Part shown: positions 49,032-57,294 of the stretch, piece after piece
How the letters are laid out: each line of letters begins with the position of its first letter
Numbering within the stretch: the first letter of the stretch is position 1
Source of the DNA: Bacteroidota bacterium
GTDB lineage: Bacteria; Bacteroidota; Ignavibacteria; Ignavibacteriales; Ignavibacteriaceae
Length of the DNA: 64,000 nt
Direction of reading: 5' to 3'
NCBI GenBank assembly: GCA_022564295.1
Contig: JADFLR010000001.1
Coordinates: 208,957 to 272,956, forward strand
The notes under the pieces: model-generated
What the model was told of the DNA's origin: nothing
Database searches by the model: none
Seen by the model: only the letters and a program-made list of their open reading frames with translations
Translations under genes and position numbers: made by a program

Positions 49032-50069
49032 TTAAAAAAACACTTTCGCAACACGTAATATACCTTGTTTCCAGGGGACACGGTGCGACACACCGGATTT
49101 ATCTTTAAACTCATCAAAGTGTTCAACATACCATTTATAATTTCTTATAAGTGCATCTTTATTTGAGAATTTTGGATTATAGCTAAGAATTTTTTCTGCT
49201 TTTTCAATCGAAATAAAAGAATCCTTCGATGCAGTTTCATAAACCCATTTGTACAGTGGTGATAATTTTAACGCTTCCAAAAATCTCAATGTCCATATTA
49301 TCGGTTTTTCCGGGAGACCTTTTATTTTTTTATTGAATCTTGCATAATCTAAAACTGCCTGGTAATCTTCACGCATTGTTGTGAATTCCTTTGCGCCAAT
49401 GTTAAAAGTATCATTTACTTTCTCTTTATCCAAAGTACAGCAGAGATAAATAGCTTCGCACAGGTCTTCAACATCAAGCAATTGATAACGATTATTACCT
49501 TTGCCAATCATTGGGAAACCGTGCCCGTCTTTAGCCCAATCAAATAAGAGGTCGAACACACCGAGCCGTTCAGGTCCGATGAATGATTTGGGACGAATTA
49601 TCGGAACGCACATTCCTTTCTCTCTGGATTTCAAACATTCTTCTTCTGCCTGAATTTTTGCATTACCGTACGGTCCGACACCATCAAGCTTATCATCTTC
49701 GTATAGCGGATGATGATCGGGAATACCATAAACTGCAGTTGAGGAAATATGAATAAAACGTTTTACGTTGTTTTTCTCAGCAGCTTCAATCAGGTTTCCC
49801 GTACCTTCAACATCTGTTGAAAAAATATCTTCCGGTTTATATAACGGAAGTGCGGCAGCCGTATGGATAACAATATCAATTACTTTCATTGCTTTAGCGA
49901 CAATACTTTTATCACGTATATCACCGGTTATTATTTTTATCTTATCCTTCATATCAGGATAATCAAATTCCACAATATCCAAAGAAACAATTTCGTGTTC
50001 CCGCGAATGGAGATATCGTATCAGGTTAATTCCTAAAAATCCTGCGCCGCCTGTAATTAGTATTTTCAT
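49032..50069 (-). CDS. NAD-dependent sugar epimerase/dehydratase (extended SDR)
   Basis: 345 residues. MKILITGGAGFLGINLIRYL gives the TGxxGxxG site; HISSTAVYG and YGNAKIQAEEE supply the Ser and the catalytic YxxxK. RYQLLDVEDLCEAIYLCC and FNIGAKEF are the substrate side. The substrate is probably a nucleotide sugar or an isoprenoid-like lactone; it cannot be told. It heads the minus-strand pair with the deoxyhypusine synthase homologue and is divergent from rplM. Confidence 0.9.
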   Translation of the reverse strand: MKILITGGAGFLGINLIRYLHSREHEIVSLDIVEFDYPDMKDKIKIITGDIRDKSIVAKAMKVIDIVIHTAAALPLYKPEDIFSTDVEGTGNLIEAAEKNNVKRFIHISSTAVYGIPDHHPLYEDDKLDGVGPYGNAKIQAEEECLKSREKGMCVPIIRPKSFIGPERLGVFDLLFDWAKDGHGFPMIGKGNNRYQLLDVEDLCEAIYLCCTLDKEKVNDTFNIGAKEFTTMREDYQAVLDYARFNKKIKGLPEKPIIWTLRFLEALKLSPLYKWVYETASKDSFISIEKAEKILSYNPKFSNKDALIRNYKWYVEHFDEFKDKSGVSHRVPWKQGILRVAKVFF

Positions 50070-50326
50070 TATTGTTTTGTAATTTTCTAATTCTGAGAAA
50101 AAAATGAGGGTTCAAAACTAATAATTTTAACGGACGGTTCAAAAGAACCGCTATTTATGGGGTAACCGAATGCTGGTAATCTCTCATTGGTATAATAAAA
50201 GATGTGCCCACTTAAGAGGTAAAATTATTTACAAGCTCAAGGAGACACCATTTCTTGACTTTTGCATTCCTTAGCATTAGTTTTGTACGCTTTCTTAGAA
50301 ATGATTTTGGATACGGAGAAAATTAC

Positions 50327-50776
50327 GTGAAACAGGAAAAAATAACGCGATTTATTCGCACGGAAGATGCGGATCGCAAATGGTATCTCGTTGATGCCAA
50401 AGACTTGGTACTTGGTCGGATGGCTACAGAAGTTGCAAGGATCATAAGAGGTAAGAATAAAGTTATATATACTCCTAATATGGATACAGGTGATTTTGTT
50501 GTGGTCATTAATGCAGACAAAGTTAGACTGACTGGTAAAAGAGAAACCCTTAAAACCTACATTCGCCACAGCGGGTATCCGGGCGGACAAAAAATTACTA
50601 CCTTTAAGGAGATGATGAAGAAAAAACCTGAGTTTGTTATACAGACTGCCGTTAAAGGTATGTTGCCTAAAAACCGGCTCGGAAGAAAATTGATAAAAAA
50701 ATTAAAAGTTTATACCGGCGAAGATCATCCGCATAAGGCACAAAAACCCGAAACATTAATTCTAACGGAGAAATAA
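50327..50776 (+). CDS. rplM: Ribosomal protein L13
   Basis: 149 residues. I start at GTG 50327 ([33 protein letters not shown]), with GGAG 8 bases upstream; a longer ATG frame from 50255 adds 24 residues that are not in L13 proteins. [42 protein letters not shown] is the conserved core. Its stop overlaps the rpsI start as TAATG. It opens the ribosomal operon. Confidence 0.96.
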   Translation: MKQEKITRFIRTEDADRKWYLVDAKDLVLGRMATEVARIIRGKNKVIYTPNMDTGDFVVVINADKVRLTGKRETLKTYIRHSGYPGGQKITTFKEMMKKKPEFVIQTAVKGMLPKNRLGRKLIKKLKVYTGEDHPHKAQKPETLILTEK

Positions 50777-51162
50777 TGACCGATAAGATTTATATAGGTA
50801 GAAGAAAAACTTCGGTTGCCAGAGTAATTTTAAAAAATGGAAACGGAAAAATTACAGTTAACAAAAAAGAATTTGAAAAAACGTTCCCTCAATTAACTAA
50901 CCGAGACGATATTTTAGCTCCGTTAAAACTAACTGAAACAGATGACAAATATGATGTGTTCGTTAATGTTAATGGCGGTGGTACTACCGGGCAAGCACAG
51001 GCAATAAGATTAGGTATTGCACGTGCTTTAATTGATATCAATCCTGATTTCAGACCTAAACTTAAAATTGAAGGATATTTAACAAGAGACCCAAGAATGG
51101 TTGAACGTAAAAAATACGGACAGCCGAAGGCAAGAAAGAGATTTCAGTTTTCTAAGAGATAA
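50776..51162 (+). CDS. rpsI: Ribosomal protein S9
   Basis: 128 residues. [22 protein letters not shown] starts the protein, and the C-terminus [14 protein letters not shown] has the basic tail that reaches the P-site tRNA, ending in the conserved Arg-x-Phe-Ser-Lys-Arg. Translationally coupled to rplM through TAATG. Confidence 0.98.
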   Translation: MTDKIYIGRRKTSVARVILKNGNGKITVNKKEFEKTFPQLTNRDDILAPLKLTETDDKYDVFVNVNGGGTTGQAQAIRLGIARALIDINPDFRPKLKIEGYLTRDPRMVERKKYGQPKARKRFQFSKR

Positions 51163-51198
51163 TTTATTATTTAACAATCATTCATACTTTCTGATTTA

Positions 51199-51271
51199 CC
51201 TCCTGTGTTCCGGTAAACCGGGATGAAAGGTAAAGACGAGGAAAGTAGAAGTAAACAACAGGAGTAATATT
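51199..51271 (+). promoter_or_regulatory. rpsB leader hairpin that pairs with the ribosome-binding site
   Basis: CTCCTGTGTT (51200-51209) pairs with AACAACAGGAG (51254-51264) over ten base pairs with one bulged A. The second strand contains AGGAG, the Shine-Dalgarno of rpsB, 7 bases before its ATG. Inside, CCGG-TAAA-CCGG (51210-51221) forms a second helix stacked on the first. A fold that hides the ribosome site is a classic design for autoregulation by a ribosomal protein, here probably S2; the regulator is an inference. Confidence 0.6.
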
Positions 51272-52282
51272 ATGAGTAGAGTTGAATTAATTCAGCTTAT
51301 TAAATCGGGTGCACATTTCGGGCACTTAACCCGCCGTTGGAATCCTAAAATGAAACCATATATTTTTATGGAGAAGAACGGGATTCACATCATTGACCTC
51401 AAAAAAACCCAGCAGCTAATTGATGTAGCAGCCGAAAAACTTAACCAGCTTGCATCCGAAGGAAAAACAGTGCTTTTTGTTGGTACAAAAAAACAGGCGC
51501 AGGCGGTTATTGAAACGGAAGCAAAAAAATGCGGGGCTAATTGGGTTAGTGAAAGATGGTTAGGTGGAATGCTTACCAATTTCTCTACTATAAGAAAGAG
51601 TGTAAAAAGACTTCACAATATTGAAAAGCAGGAAACAGACGGAACGTTTGAAAAGATAACCAAGAAAGAAATTCTTTTCTTATCGAGAGAGCTCGGTAAA
51701 TTGAAAAAAGTTCTTGGCGGTATCGAATCCATGAACAGACTTCCAGGAGCACTTTTTATTGTTGATATTAGAAAAGAATCGATCGCAGTCAATGAAGCAC
51801 GCAAATTAAACATTCCTATCTTTGCAATTGTTGATACTAACTGCGACCCTGATGAAATCGAATACATTATTCCTGCCAATGATGACGCTGTTAAAACAAT
51901 TGAGCTTATTACCAGTACAATGGCAGATGCTGTATTAGAAGGAGAGGCAAAACTTAAAGAGAAAAAAGCTGAAGAAGCTGCCGAAAGAGAAAGAGTGAAA
52001 AAAGAACGTGAAAGAGAGAAAGAAGAAGAAAAGAAAAAAATAGAAGCTGAAAGAGCAGCAAGAAAAGCTGAAAAGGAAAAAGAAGCTAAAGAGAAGAAAG
52101 AAGCTGAATCTGAAAAAGCTGATGATGAAAGCAAAAAAGTTGAGAAAGAAACTAAAGAAGTTAAAAAGCCTGTAAACGCTGAAAAATCTGCTGATGAGAG
52201 AAAAGAGGAAACCGTAAAGGATGAAAAAAGTAAAGATGTAAATGAAGTGAAAGAAGAAAAATCATCATCCGATTCAGAATAA
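51272..52282 (+). CDS. rpsB: Ribosomal protein S2 with a long charged C-terminal extension
   Basis: 336 residues. The usual S2 fold ends near residue 225 ([24 protein letters not shown]). About 110 residues follow that are almost all Lys, Glu, Ala and Ser ([20 protein letters not shown]...SSSDSE). Residues [19 protein letters not shown] and [11 protein letters not shown] are the conserved core. The extension is coiled-coil or disordered. The leader hairpin and the tsf gene after it match the usual rpsB-tsf arrangement. Confidence 0.96.
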   Translation: MSRVELIQLIKSGAHFGHLTRRWNPKMKPYIFMEKNGIHIIDLKKTQQLIDVAAEKLNQLASEGKTVLFVGTKKQAQAVIETEAKKCGANWVSERWLGGMLTNFSTIRKSVKRLHNIEKQETDGTFEKITKKEILFLSRELGKLKKVLGGIESMNRLPGALFIVDIRKESIAVNEARKLNIPIFAIVDTNCDPDEIEYIIPANDDAVKTIELITSTMADAVLEGEAKLKEKKAEEAAERERVKKEREREKEEEKKKIEAERAARKAEKEKEAKEKKEAESEKADDESKKVEKETKEVKKPVNAEKSADERKEETVKDEKSKDVNEVKEEKSSSDSE

Positions 52283-52311
52283 AATATTAAAATGATATGG
52301 AGACAATAGAA

Positions 52312-53169
52312 ATGAAAATAACTGCTCAACAAGTAAATGAGTTAAGAAAGAAAACCGGTGCCGGTATGATGGACTGCAAAAAAGCCCTTACCGAAGCCGA
52401 CAGCGATATAGAAAAAGCAATTGAGATCCTGCGTAAAAAAGGTGCTACGGTTGCATCTAAAAGAGCCGAAAAATCTGCTAATGAAGGATTGATAGTAACA
52501 AAAATTTCTGATGATAGAAAACACGGTGCCATTTCTGAAGTAAATTGTGAAACTGATTTTGTTGCAAAAAACAAAGACTTTGTTAATCTTGCTAATGAAG
52601 TAATCGAAGCCGTATTTAGCTCTCAACCTGCTTCTGTGAAAGAACTTCTTGATAAGAATTCTGATTTGAAAAAGAAGGTGAACGAAGTACTTGGTAAAGT
52701 AGGAGAAAAAATTGAAATTTCAAGAATAGCAGATGAAGACGCTCCGAATGGAATTCTTATCGATTATGTTCATATGGGTTGCAAGCTTGGTGTGCTTATA
52801 AAGTTTGATAACGTAACCGAAGCTGCAGACGAGTTATTTAATCTTGGTAAAGATGTTGCAATGCAGGTTGCTGCGATGAATCCGTTGAGCATTTACCGTG
52901 AAGATATTCCTAAAGAAACAATTGAAAAAGAAATTGAGATTTATAACGAGGTTGCTCGTAAAGAAGGTAAACCAGAACAAATACTTGAAAAAATTGCAAC
53001 CGGCAAACTGAATAAATTTTATCAGGAAAACTGCCTTGCAGAACAATCTTTTATTAAGGATAATTCTAAAACAGTTGGCGATCTTCTTAAAGAGTTTAAC
53101 ACAAAATATAACTCTGAAGTAAAGATAGCATTGTTCCATCGCTTTCATTTAGGTGATGAAAATAAATAA
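52312..53169 (+). CDS. tsf: Elongation factor Ts
   Basis: 285 residues from ATG 52312, chosen because GGAG lies 9 bases upstream and residues [30 protein letters not shown] form the standard N-terminus; the ATG at 52297 overlaps that site. EF-Ts restores EF-Tu-GTP. The core dimer region [14 protein letters not shown] and the second copy of the fold are present. Follows rpsB closely. Confidence 0.96.
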   Translation: MKITAQQVNELRKKTGAGMMDCKKALTEADSDIEKAIEILRKKGATVASKRAEKSANEGLIVTKISDDRKHGAISEVNCETDFVAKNKDFVNLANEVIEAVFSSQPASVKELLDKNSDLKKKVNEVLGKVGEKIEISRIADEDAPNGILIDYVHMGCKLGVLIKFDNVTEAADELFNLGKDVAMQVAAMNPLSIYREDIPKETIEKEIEIYNEVARKEGKPEQILEKIATGKLNKFYQENCLAEQSFIKDNSKTVGDLLKEFNTKYNSEVKIALFHRFHLGDENK

Positions 53170-53183
53170 AAATTAAATTAAAA

Positions 53184-53210
53184 GTCTTAACAATGTTAAG
53201 CCTTTTTTTT
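53184..53210 (+). terminator. Terminator after tsf
   Basis: A CTTAAC-AAT-GTTAAG stem with flanking pairs (53184-53202) is followed directly by eight T residues (53203-53210). It separates rplM-rpsI-rpsB-tsf from pyrH-frr. Confidence 0.7.
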
Positions 53211-53291
53211 ATATTTACTGTACAAATTATATGGCAGGAACAGATAAGAAAATTATCAAGCTCGATTTTTTTGATTAAAAATTATAATTTT

Positions 53292-54032
53292 ATGGAACAA
53301 CTAAAATATAAAAGAATTCTATTAAAGCTTAGCGGCGAATCACTTATGGGCACTAAGGGATTTGGAATCGACAGCAAAGTATTGGAATTTTTTGCGGTGG
53401 AAGTAAAAAAAATTCACGACGTTGGAGTTGAAGTAGGAATAGTTATTGGTGGAGGGAACATATACAGAGGATTAAGTGCCGATTCACAGGGAATTGACAG
53501 GGCAACAGGCGATTATATGGGAATGCTTGCAACTATGATTAACTCACTTGCACTCCAGAATGCGATTGAAAAAGCAGGCATCACTACAAGATTAATGAGT
53601 GCAATTAAAATGGAAGCCATTGCCGAACCATACATCCGCAGAAGAGCGATAAGGCATCTTGAAAAAGGACGCGTTGTAATTTTGGGTTCAGGCACAGGTC
53701 ATCCATATTTTAGTACGGATACGGCTGCTACCTTACGAGCCGTTGAAATTGGTGCCGATATTATAATTAAAGGGACAAGGGTTGACGGTGTGTTTGACAG
53801 TGATCCGGAAAAAAATAATGACGCAGTTAAATTTGATTCAATAACTTACCTGGATATTCTTAAGAAAAATTTGAGGATAATGGATTTAACTGCTGTTAGT
53901 CTTTGCCAGGAAAATAATTTACCAATGATAGTTTTTAATATGGATGTGCCGGATAATTTATATAAGCTGGTTAAAGGTGAAAATGTTGGTACTGTAATAA
54001 ATAATGAATCTAAAGTAACTGAAAAAATTTAA
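53292..54032 (+). CDS. pyrH: Uridylate kinase
   Basis: 246 residues from ATG 53292, the family's usual N-terminus ([16 protein letters not shown]); the frame extends upstream into the terminator region, so earlier ATGs are rejected. It phosphorylates UMP to [16 protein letters not shown] and [22 protein letters not shown] are conserved, and [17 protein letters not shown] the C-terminal region. Its neighbour frr starts 17 bases later. Confidence 0.96.
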   Translation: MEQLKYKRILLKLSGESLMGTKGFGIDSKVLEFFAVEVKKIHDVGVEVGIVIGGGNIYRGLSADSQGIDRATGDYMGMLATMINSLALQNAIEKAGITTRLMSAIKMEAIAEPYIRRRAIRHLEKGRVVILGSGTGHPYFSTDTAATLRAVEIGADIIIKGTRVDGVFDSDPEKNNDAVKFDSITYLDILKKNLRIMDLTAVSLCQENNLPMIVFNMDVPDNLYKLVKGENVGTVINNESKVTEKI

Positions 54033-54049
54033 TTGAGCGGAGGAGAAAA

Positions 54050-54604
54050 ATGCATGTGCTTATAAATGATGCAAAAATAAGAATGGATAAATCAATCGAA
54101 GCATTACGGCATGAACTTGCTAAAGTACGAAGCGGAAAGGCAACAACCGCTTTGTTGGATGGTATTAAAGTAGATTATTACGGCAGCATGGTTCCATTAA
54201 ACCAGGTTGGTAATGTATCGGTGCTGGATGCACACACTCTTTCCATAACTCCCTGGGAAAAACCGATGGTGCCCGTTATAGAAAAAGCAATACTTGAAGC
54301 CAACATAGGGCTAAACCCTGTAAATGACGGAACCAATTTAAAAGTTCCTGTTCCGCTTCCAACAGAAGAACGAAGAAAGGAACTGGTTAAACTGATCAAA
54401 ATATTTAGTGAAGATTGCAAGATTGCCATAAGAAACATCAGAAGAGATGCAAATGATCATCTTAAAATAGAAGAAAAAGAAAAAAAGATGTCGGAAGACC
54501 AGTTATTAGATGCAGAAGATGAAGTTCAGAAGTATACAGATAATCATACGAAACTAATTGATGATATTCTTAAGCATAAAGAAGCTGAAGTTATGGAAGT
54601 TTAA
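54050..54604 (+). CDS. frr: Ribosome recycling factor
   Basis: 184 residues. Three-helix and beta domains: RMDKSIEALRHELAKVRSGKATTALLDGIKVDYYGS, ISPW-equivalent LSITPWEKPMVPVIEKAI, and PLPTEERRKELVKLIK. It splits post-termination ribosomes with EF-G. It ends the pyrH-frr pair; the minus-strand CapA-like gene converges 36 bases later. Confidence 0.98.
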   Translation: MHVLINDAKIRMDKSIEALRHELAKVRSGKATTALLDGIKVDYYGSMVPLNQVGNVSVLDAHTLSITPWEKPMVPVIEKAILEANIGLNPVNDGTNLKVPVPLPTEERRKELVKLIKIFSEDCKIAIRNIRRDANDHLKIEEKEKKMSEDQLLDAEDEVQKYTDNHTKLIDDILKHKEAEVMEV

Positions 54605-54639
54605 TTTTTATTTATCTTCGTAAATTATAAAACCCAACC

Positions 54640-55839
54640 TTATTTTAGTGTGTAGTTTTTATAATATTTACCTTCATCAAGAAATAAAATCCCTTCCCCA
54701 TTTAACTGGTATTCAAGCTTTTTCATTTCCTCTAATACCGCATCGATATAACTGTAATTATCCATCGGTCTAATCGGTGGTGTAGTAATTTCGGAATTAT
54801 ATATTCTATCTGAATCAACAAAAAGAAGGTGTGATTTTGGAATATCTTCTGATGTTAAGTTTTTTATTAGATGAAATCCTTCTTGTGTTTCATCAAGAGA
54901 TGGAATTCCATTTCCGACCTGCTGCATAGAAGTTACCCTGCCTCGTATAAAATCTCCTGTGCTGTTTTCCAATTCTGCTTGGAGAATTACATTTACGCCA
55001 TTGATTCCGCTTATTTTCATATTACCATAAGTTAAAAAGTTACCGAGTGAGTATGCAATCAGTTTATTTTTATATACTTCCATAGCCCTCAAAACGTGAG
55101 GTCCATGTCCAATCACCATATCTGCGCCTGCATCAATTACAGTGTGAGCAAAAGCAATTACATTCCCCCTATTTTCACCAAGATAAGTTTCTGTTCTATC
55201 ATTAATGTGAAGTGCATTTCTTCCCTCTGCACCACCGTGGAATGATACGATTATTATATCATATTTGTCATCTAAATTATTAATAACATTTTTTGCATTC
55301 TCCAGATCAGAAATATTATGGGAATTCCCTGAATAACCGAATGCTGCTAATGCAATTTGCACATTGTTTACATTAAACTCTGCCAGTCCTTTCTTCGGTA
55401 TAAATTTTATATTTAATTCTTCTAATTTTTCCTGCGTAAACAGGTAACCTTCAAAACCATAATCTTCAGAATGATTATTATCCTGGTTCATAACATTAAA
55501 GCCAAGTTCTTTAAGGGAAACAGCAAGGTAATCGGGCATTCCGAATTCATAGCAAGTTGCTCTTTTGCGCGATGCTTCCGAGCATTTTTTCGGTTCCATT
55601 TCGTCTGTTATAAAACTTCCTTCAAGATTGCCGAAAACAATATCGGCTCCATCTAAAAAATGTGCTGCCGATTGAACAAACTCATTGCCATTTTCGGAAG
55701 GTAAAATTTCTTTCGGTGTAACAGAACCAAGCATAATATCGCCAACAGCTGTAATTTTAATCTGCGCATTTGTATCTATATTAAAAAATTTAGGTGTTAA
55801 GATAAGGGTGATGAATATTATAAAAAGGTTTTTATGCAT
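54640..55839 (-). CDS. CapA-family metallophosphatase-like exported protein
   Basis: 399 residues starting from MHKNLFIIF at 55839; the twelve residues before it are not plausible. A signal peptide (LFIIFITLILTPKFF) is followed by the PGA_cap fold: TAVGDIMLGS, FGNLEGSF, NQDNNHSEDYGFEG, IVSFHGGAEG and IGHGPHVLRAMEVYKNKLIAYSLGNFL. CapA proteins help assemble poly-gamma-glutamate capsules in bacilli; in this group their role is unknown. Convergent with frr. Confidence 0.88.
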   Translation of the reverse strand: MHKNLFIIFITLILTPKFFNIDTNAQIKITAVGDIMLGSVTPKEILPSENGNEFVQSAAHFLDGADIVFGNLEGSFITDEMEPKKCSEASRKRATCYEFGMPDYLAVSLKELGFNVMNQDNNHSEDYGFEGYLFTQEKLEELNIKFIPKKGLAEFNVNNVQIALAAFGYSGNSHNISDLENAKNVINNLDDKYDIIIVSFHGGAEGRNALHINDRTETYLGENRGNVIAFAHTVIDAGADMVIGHGPHVLRAMEVYKNKLIAYSLGNFLTYGNMKISGINGVNVILQAELENSTGDFIRGRVTSMQQVGNGIPSLDETQEGFHLIKNLTSEDIPKSHLLFVDSDRIYNSEITTPPIRPMDNYSYIDAVLEEMKKLEYQLNGEGILFLDEGKYYKNYTLK

Positions 55840-55945
55840 ATCATAATAAAAAAGATGAAAATTTAATGGAGCCAATAATTATACTATTTTTGAGTAAATT
55901 TTATAGTTAAAATAAAAAATTTATATTCAATAAATATAGCTTTAC

Positions 55946-56641
55946 ATGCCAGGAAAATCCGCATCAAATATATTACGAAAATTATTTCATTTGCTTAAGC
56001 AATATATAGATAAAAACACAGTTAGAAATGTGATCTATATTAGCTTAACAATAATTCTGTTTATGGCAGGGGTAATAGTGTATGGTGTTATTCTAAATAT
56101 CAGGGAAGTCCCACTTTCTGAAGCTATGCTGGAAAAGGGATTCTTACAATTAAACGATTCAAATATTATTATAGTTAGAGATACTTACGCTTTAAATCTT
56201 TATGAGGACACGGTACTTGTTAAAAGTTACAGGGTGAGTTTCGGAAGAAATATTCATAAAATAAAAAACAAGGCAGGTGATGAAGCTACTCCTGTTGGTG
56301 AATATAAAATATGTTCTATCGATACATCGCACCAATACCATATTTTTTTCCGTTTAAACTATCCAAATTTGAGTGACGCTGCCGAGGCACTTCGTAAAGG
56401 ATGGATTACTCAAAAGGAATTCAATCAGATAAAATTTGAATTTTATTACGAGGGCTGCACTAAGTATAACGAAGCTCTTGGCGGAAATATTGGTATCCAC
56501 GGTATAGGAAGATTGAATTACATTTTCAAAAATCTGCCTTTTGTTTTTAACTGGACGAACGGTTCAATCGCAATGAGTGATGAAAATATGAATGAACTTT
56601 ATTCGATTGTAAAAGTAGGAACCAAAGTAGTTGTTAAATAA
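55946..56641 (+). CDS. L,D-transpeptidase (YkuD)-like protein with Ser in place of the catalytic Cys
   Basis: 231 residues. A membrane helix (about 29-50) anchors the protein, and the YkuD fold runs from about 75. The family's catalytic His is His185 in IGIHGIG. The nucleophile position, usually SxGC or TDGC, reads NWTNGSIAMSDENMNELY: the residue is Ser207 (TCA at 56564-56566). This could change or abolish the transpeptidase activity. The next gene starts in its last codons. Confidence 0.85.
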   Translation: MPGKSASNILRKLFHLLKQYIDKNTVRNVIYISLTIILFMAGVIVYGVILNIREVPLSEAMLEKGFLQLNDSNIIIVRDTYALNLYEDTVLVKSYRVSFGRNIHKIKNKAGDEATPVGEYKICSIDTSHQYHIFFRLNYPNLSDAAEALRKGWITQKEFNQIKFEFYYEGCTKYNEALGGNIGIHGIGRLNYIFKNLPFVFNWTNGSIAMSDENMNELYSIVKVGTKVVVK

Positions 56642-57230
56642 CATTCACAAAATAATTGGAATTATACTACTTTTTCTCTTTTTAGTTGGCTGCGGGAAGA
56701 AAGAAAGTAAACGGGTGAATTACAATGATATGCGTGCAATTAAAAACCTTGCAGCACAATTGGTTGATGAAGAGATAAAATTTATTGCTTCCGGCGATTT
56801 TAGTTCGGAAAAAACAAAATCTATTGTTGCAGGCATAGAAGTATCAGGGAAAAACCAGTGGGGAATTTCTTTTATGCTCATTGAAAAAGTTGATGATGAA
56901 TTTAAAGTGGTTTATAATACCGGATTATTGGAAGGATCATTTGACAAATGTATTGTGGATAAAATGAAACTCTCATCGTTTAAAGGTGAGATGATCTATT
57001 ACAATTCTCAGGATTTTTACCTCGGTACAGGAGGCGGAGATGTATTTTTATATATAATTAATTTTTTCGAAAAGGAGATTTTTTATGCTCATCTTATCGT
57101 TCAAAAGTCTGCAGGAGTTTTACTCTACCTTTCTGAAAATATAGAAGATCCAATGATCAGAAAATTTTTCATCCGCTACTTTAAGAAAGATTATAGTACG
57201 TTAAGAATTATCAAATCCGATTTATTATGA
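56631..57230 (+). CDS. Small lipoprotein with TTG start
   Basis: 199 residues. TTG 56631 is the only usual start in frame after the stop at 56628-56630, and overlaps the end of the YkuD gene by 11 bases. The signal peptide (IIGIILLFLFLVGC) ends in lipobox LVGC. The mature domain (KNLAAQLVDEEIKFIASGDF, FYLGTGGGDVFLYIINFF) has no recognised family. It is probably co-translated with the L,D-transpeptidase-like protein and may work with it at the envelope. Confidence 0.72.
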   Translation: MLNNIHKIIGIILLFLFLVGCGKKESKRVNYNDMRAIKNLAAQLVDEEIKFIASGDFSSEKTKSIVAGIEVSGKNQWGISFMLIEKVDDEFKVVYNTGLLEGSFDKCIVDKMKLSSFKGEMIYYNSQDFYLGTGGGDVFLYIINFFEKEIFYAHLIVQKSAGVLLYLSENIEDPMIRKFFIRYFKKDYSTLRIIKSDLL

Positions 57231-57294
57231 TCCTTACATTTTCAATCAAAAAGATCGCTTTATTAATAACAGAATTTCAGGCACAGTATACTTA

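Noticed and set aside
50135..50150. CGGTTC-AAAA-GAACCG as a tRNA arm or a terminator
   Set aside because: No surrounding cloverleaf and no T-run; the gap is between divergent starts, so a terminator is unlikely.
50255..50326. Longer L13 with 24 extra N-terminal residues
   Set aside because: The extra part is hydrophobic and not seen in L13. GTG 50327 has GGAG at proper distance.
51236..51250. GAGGAAAGT, resembling conserved region I of RNase P RNA
   Set aside because: Only nine bases match. None of the rest of the RNA is present, and the 109-base gap is too short.
53193..53291. Longer uridylate kinase start
   Set aside because: The extension covers the tsf terminator and is not homologous to PyrH.
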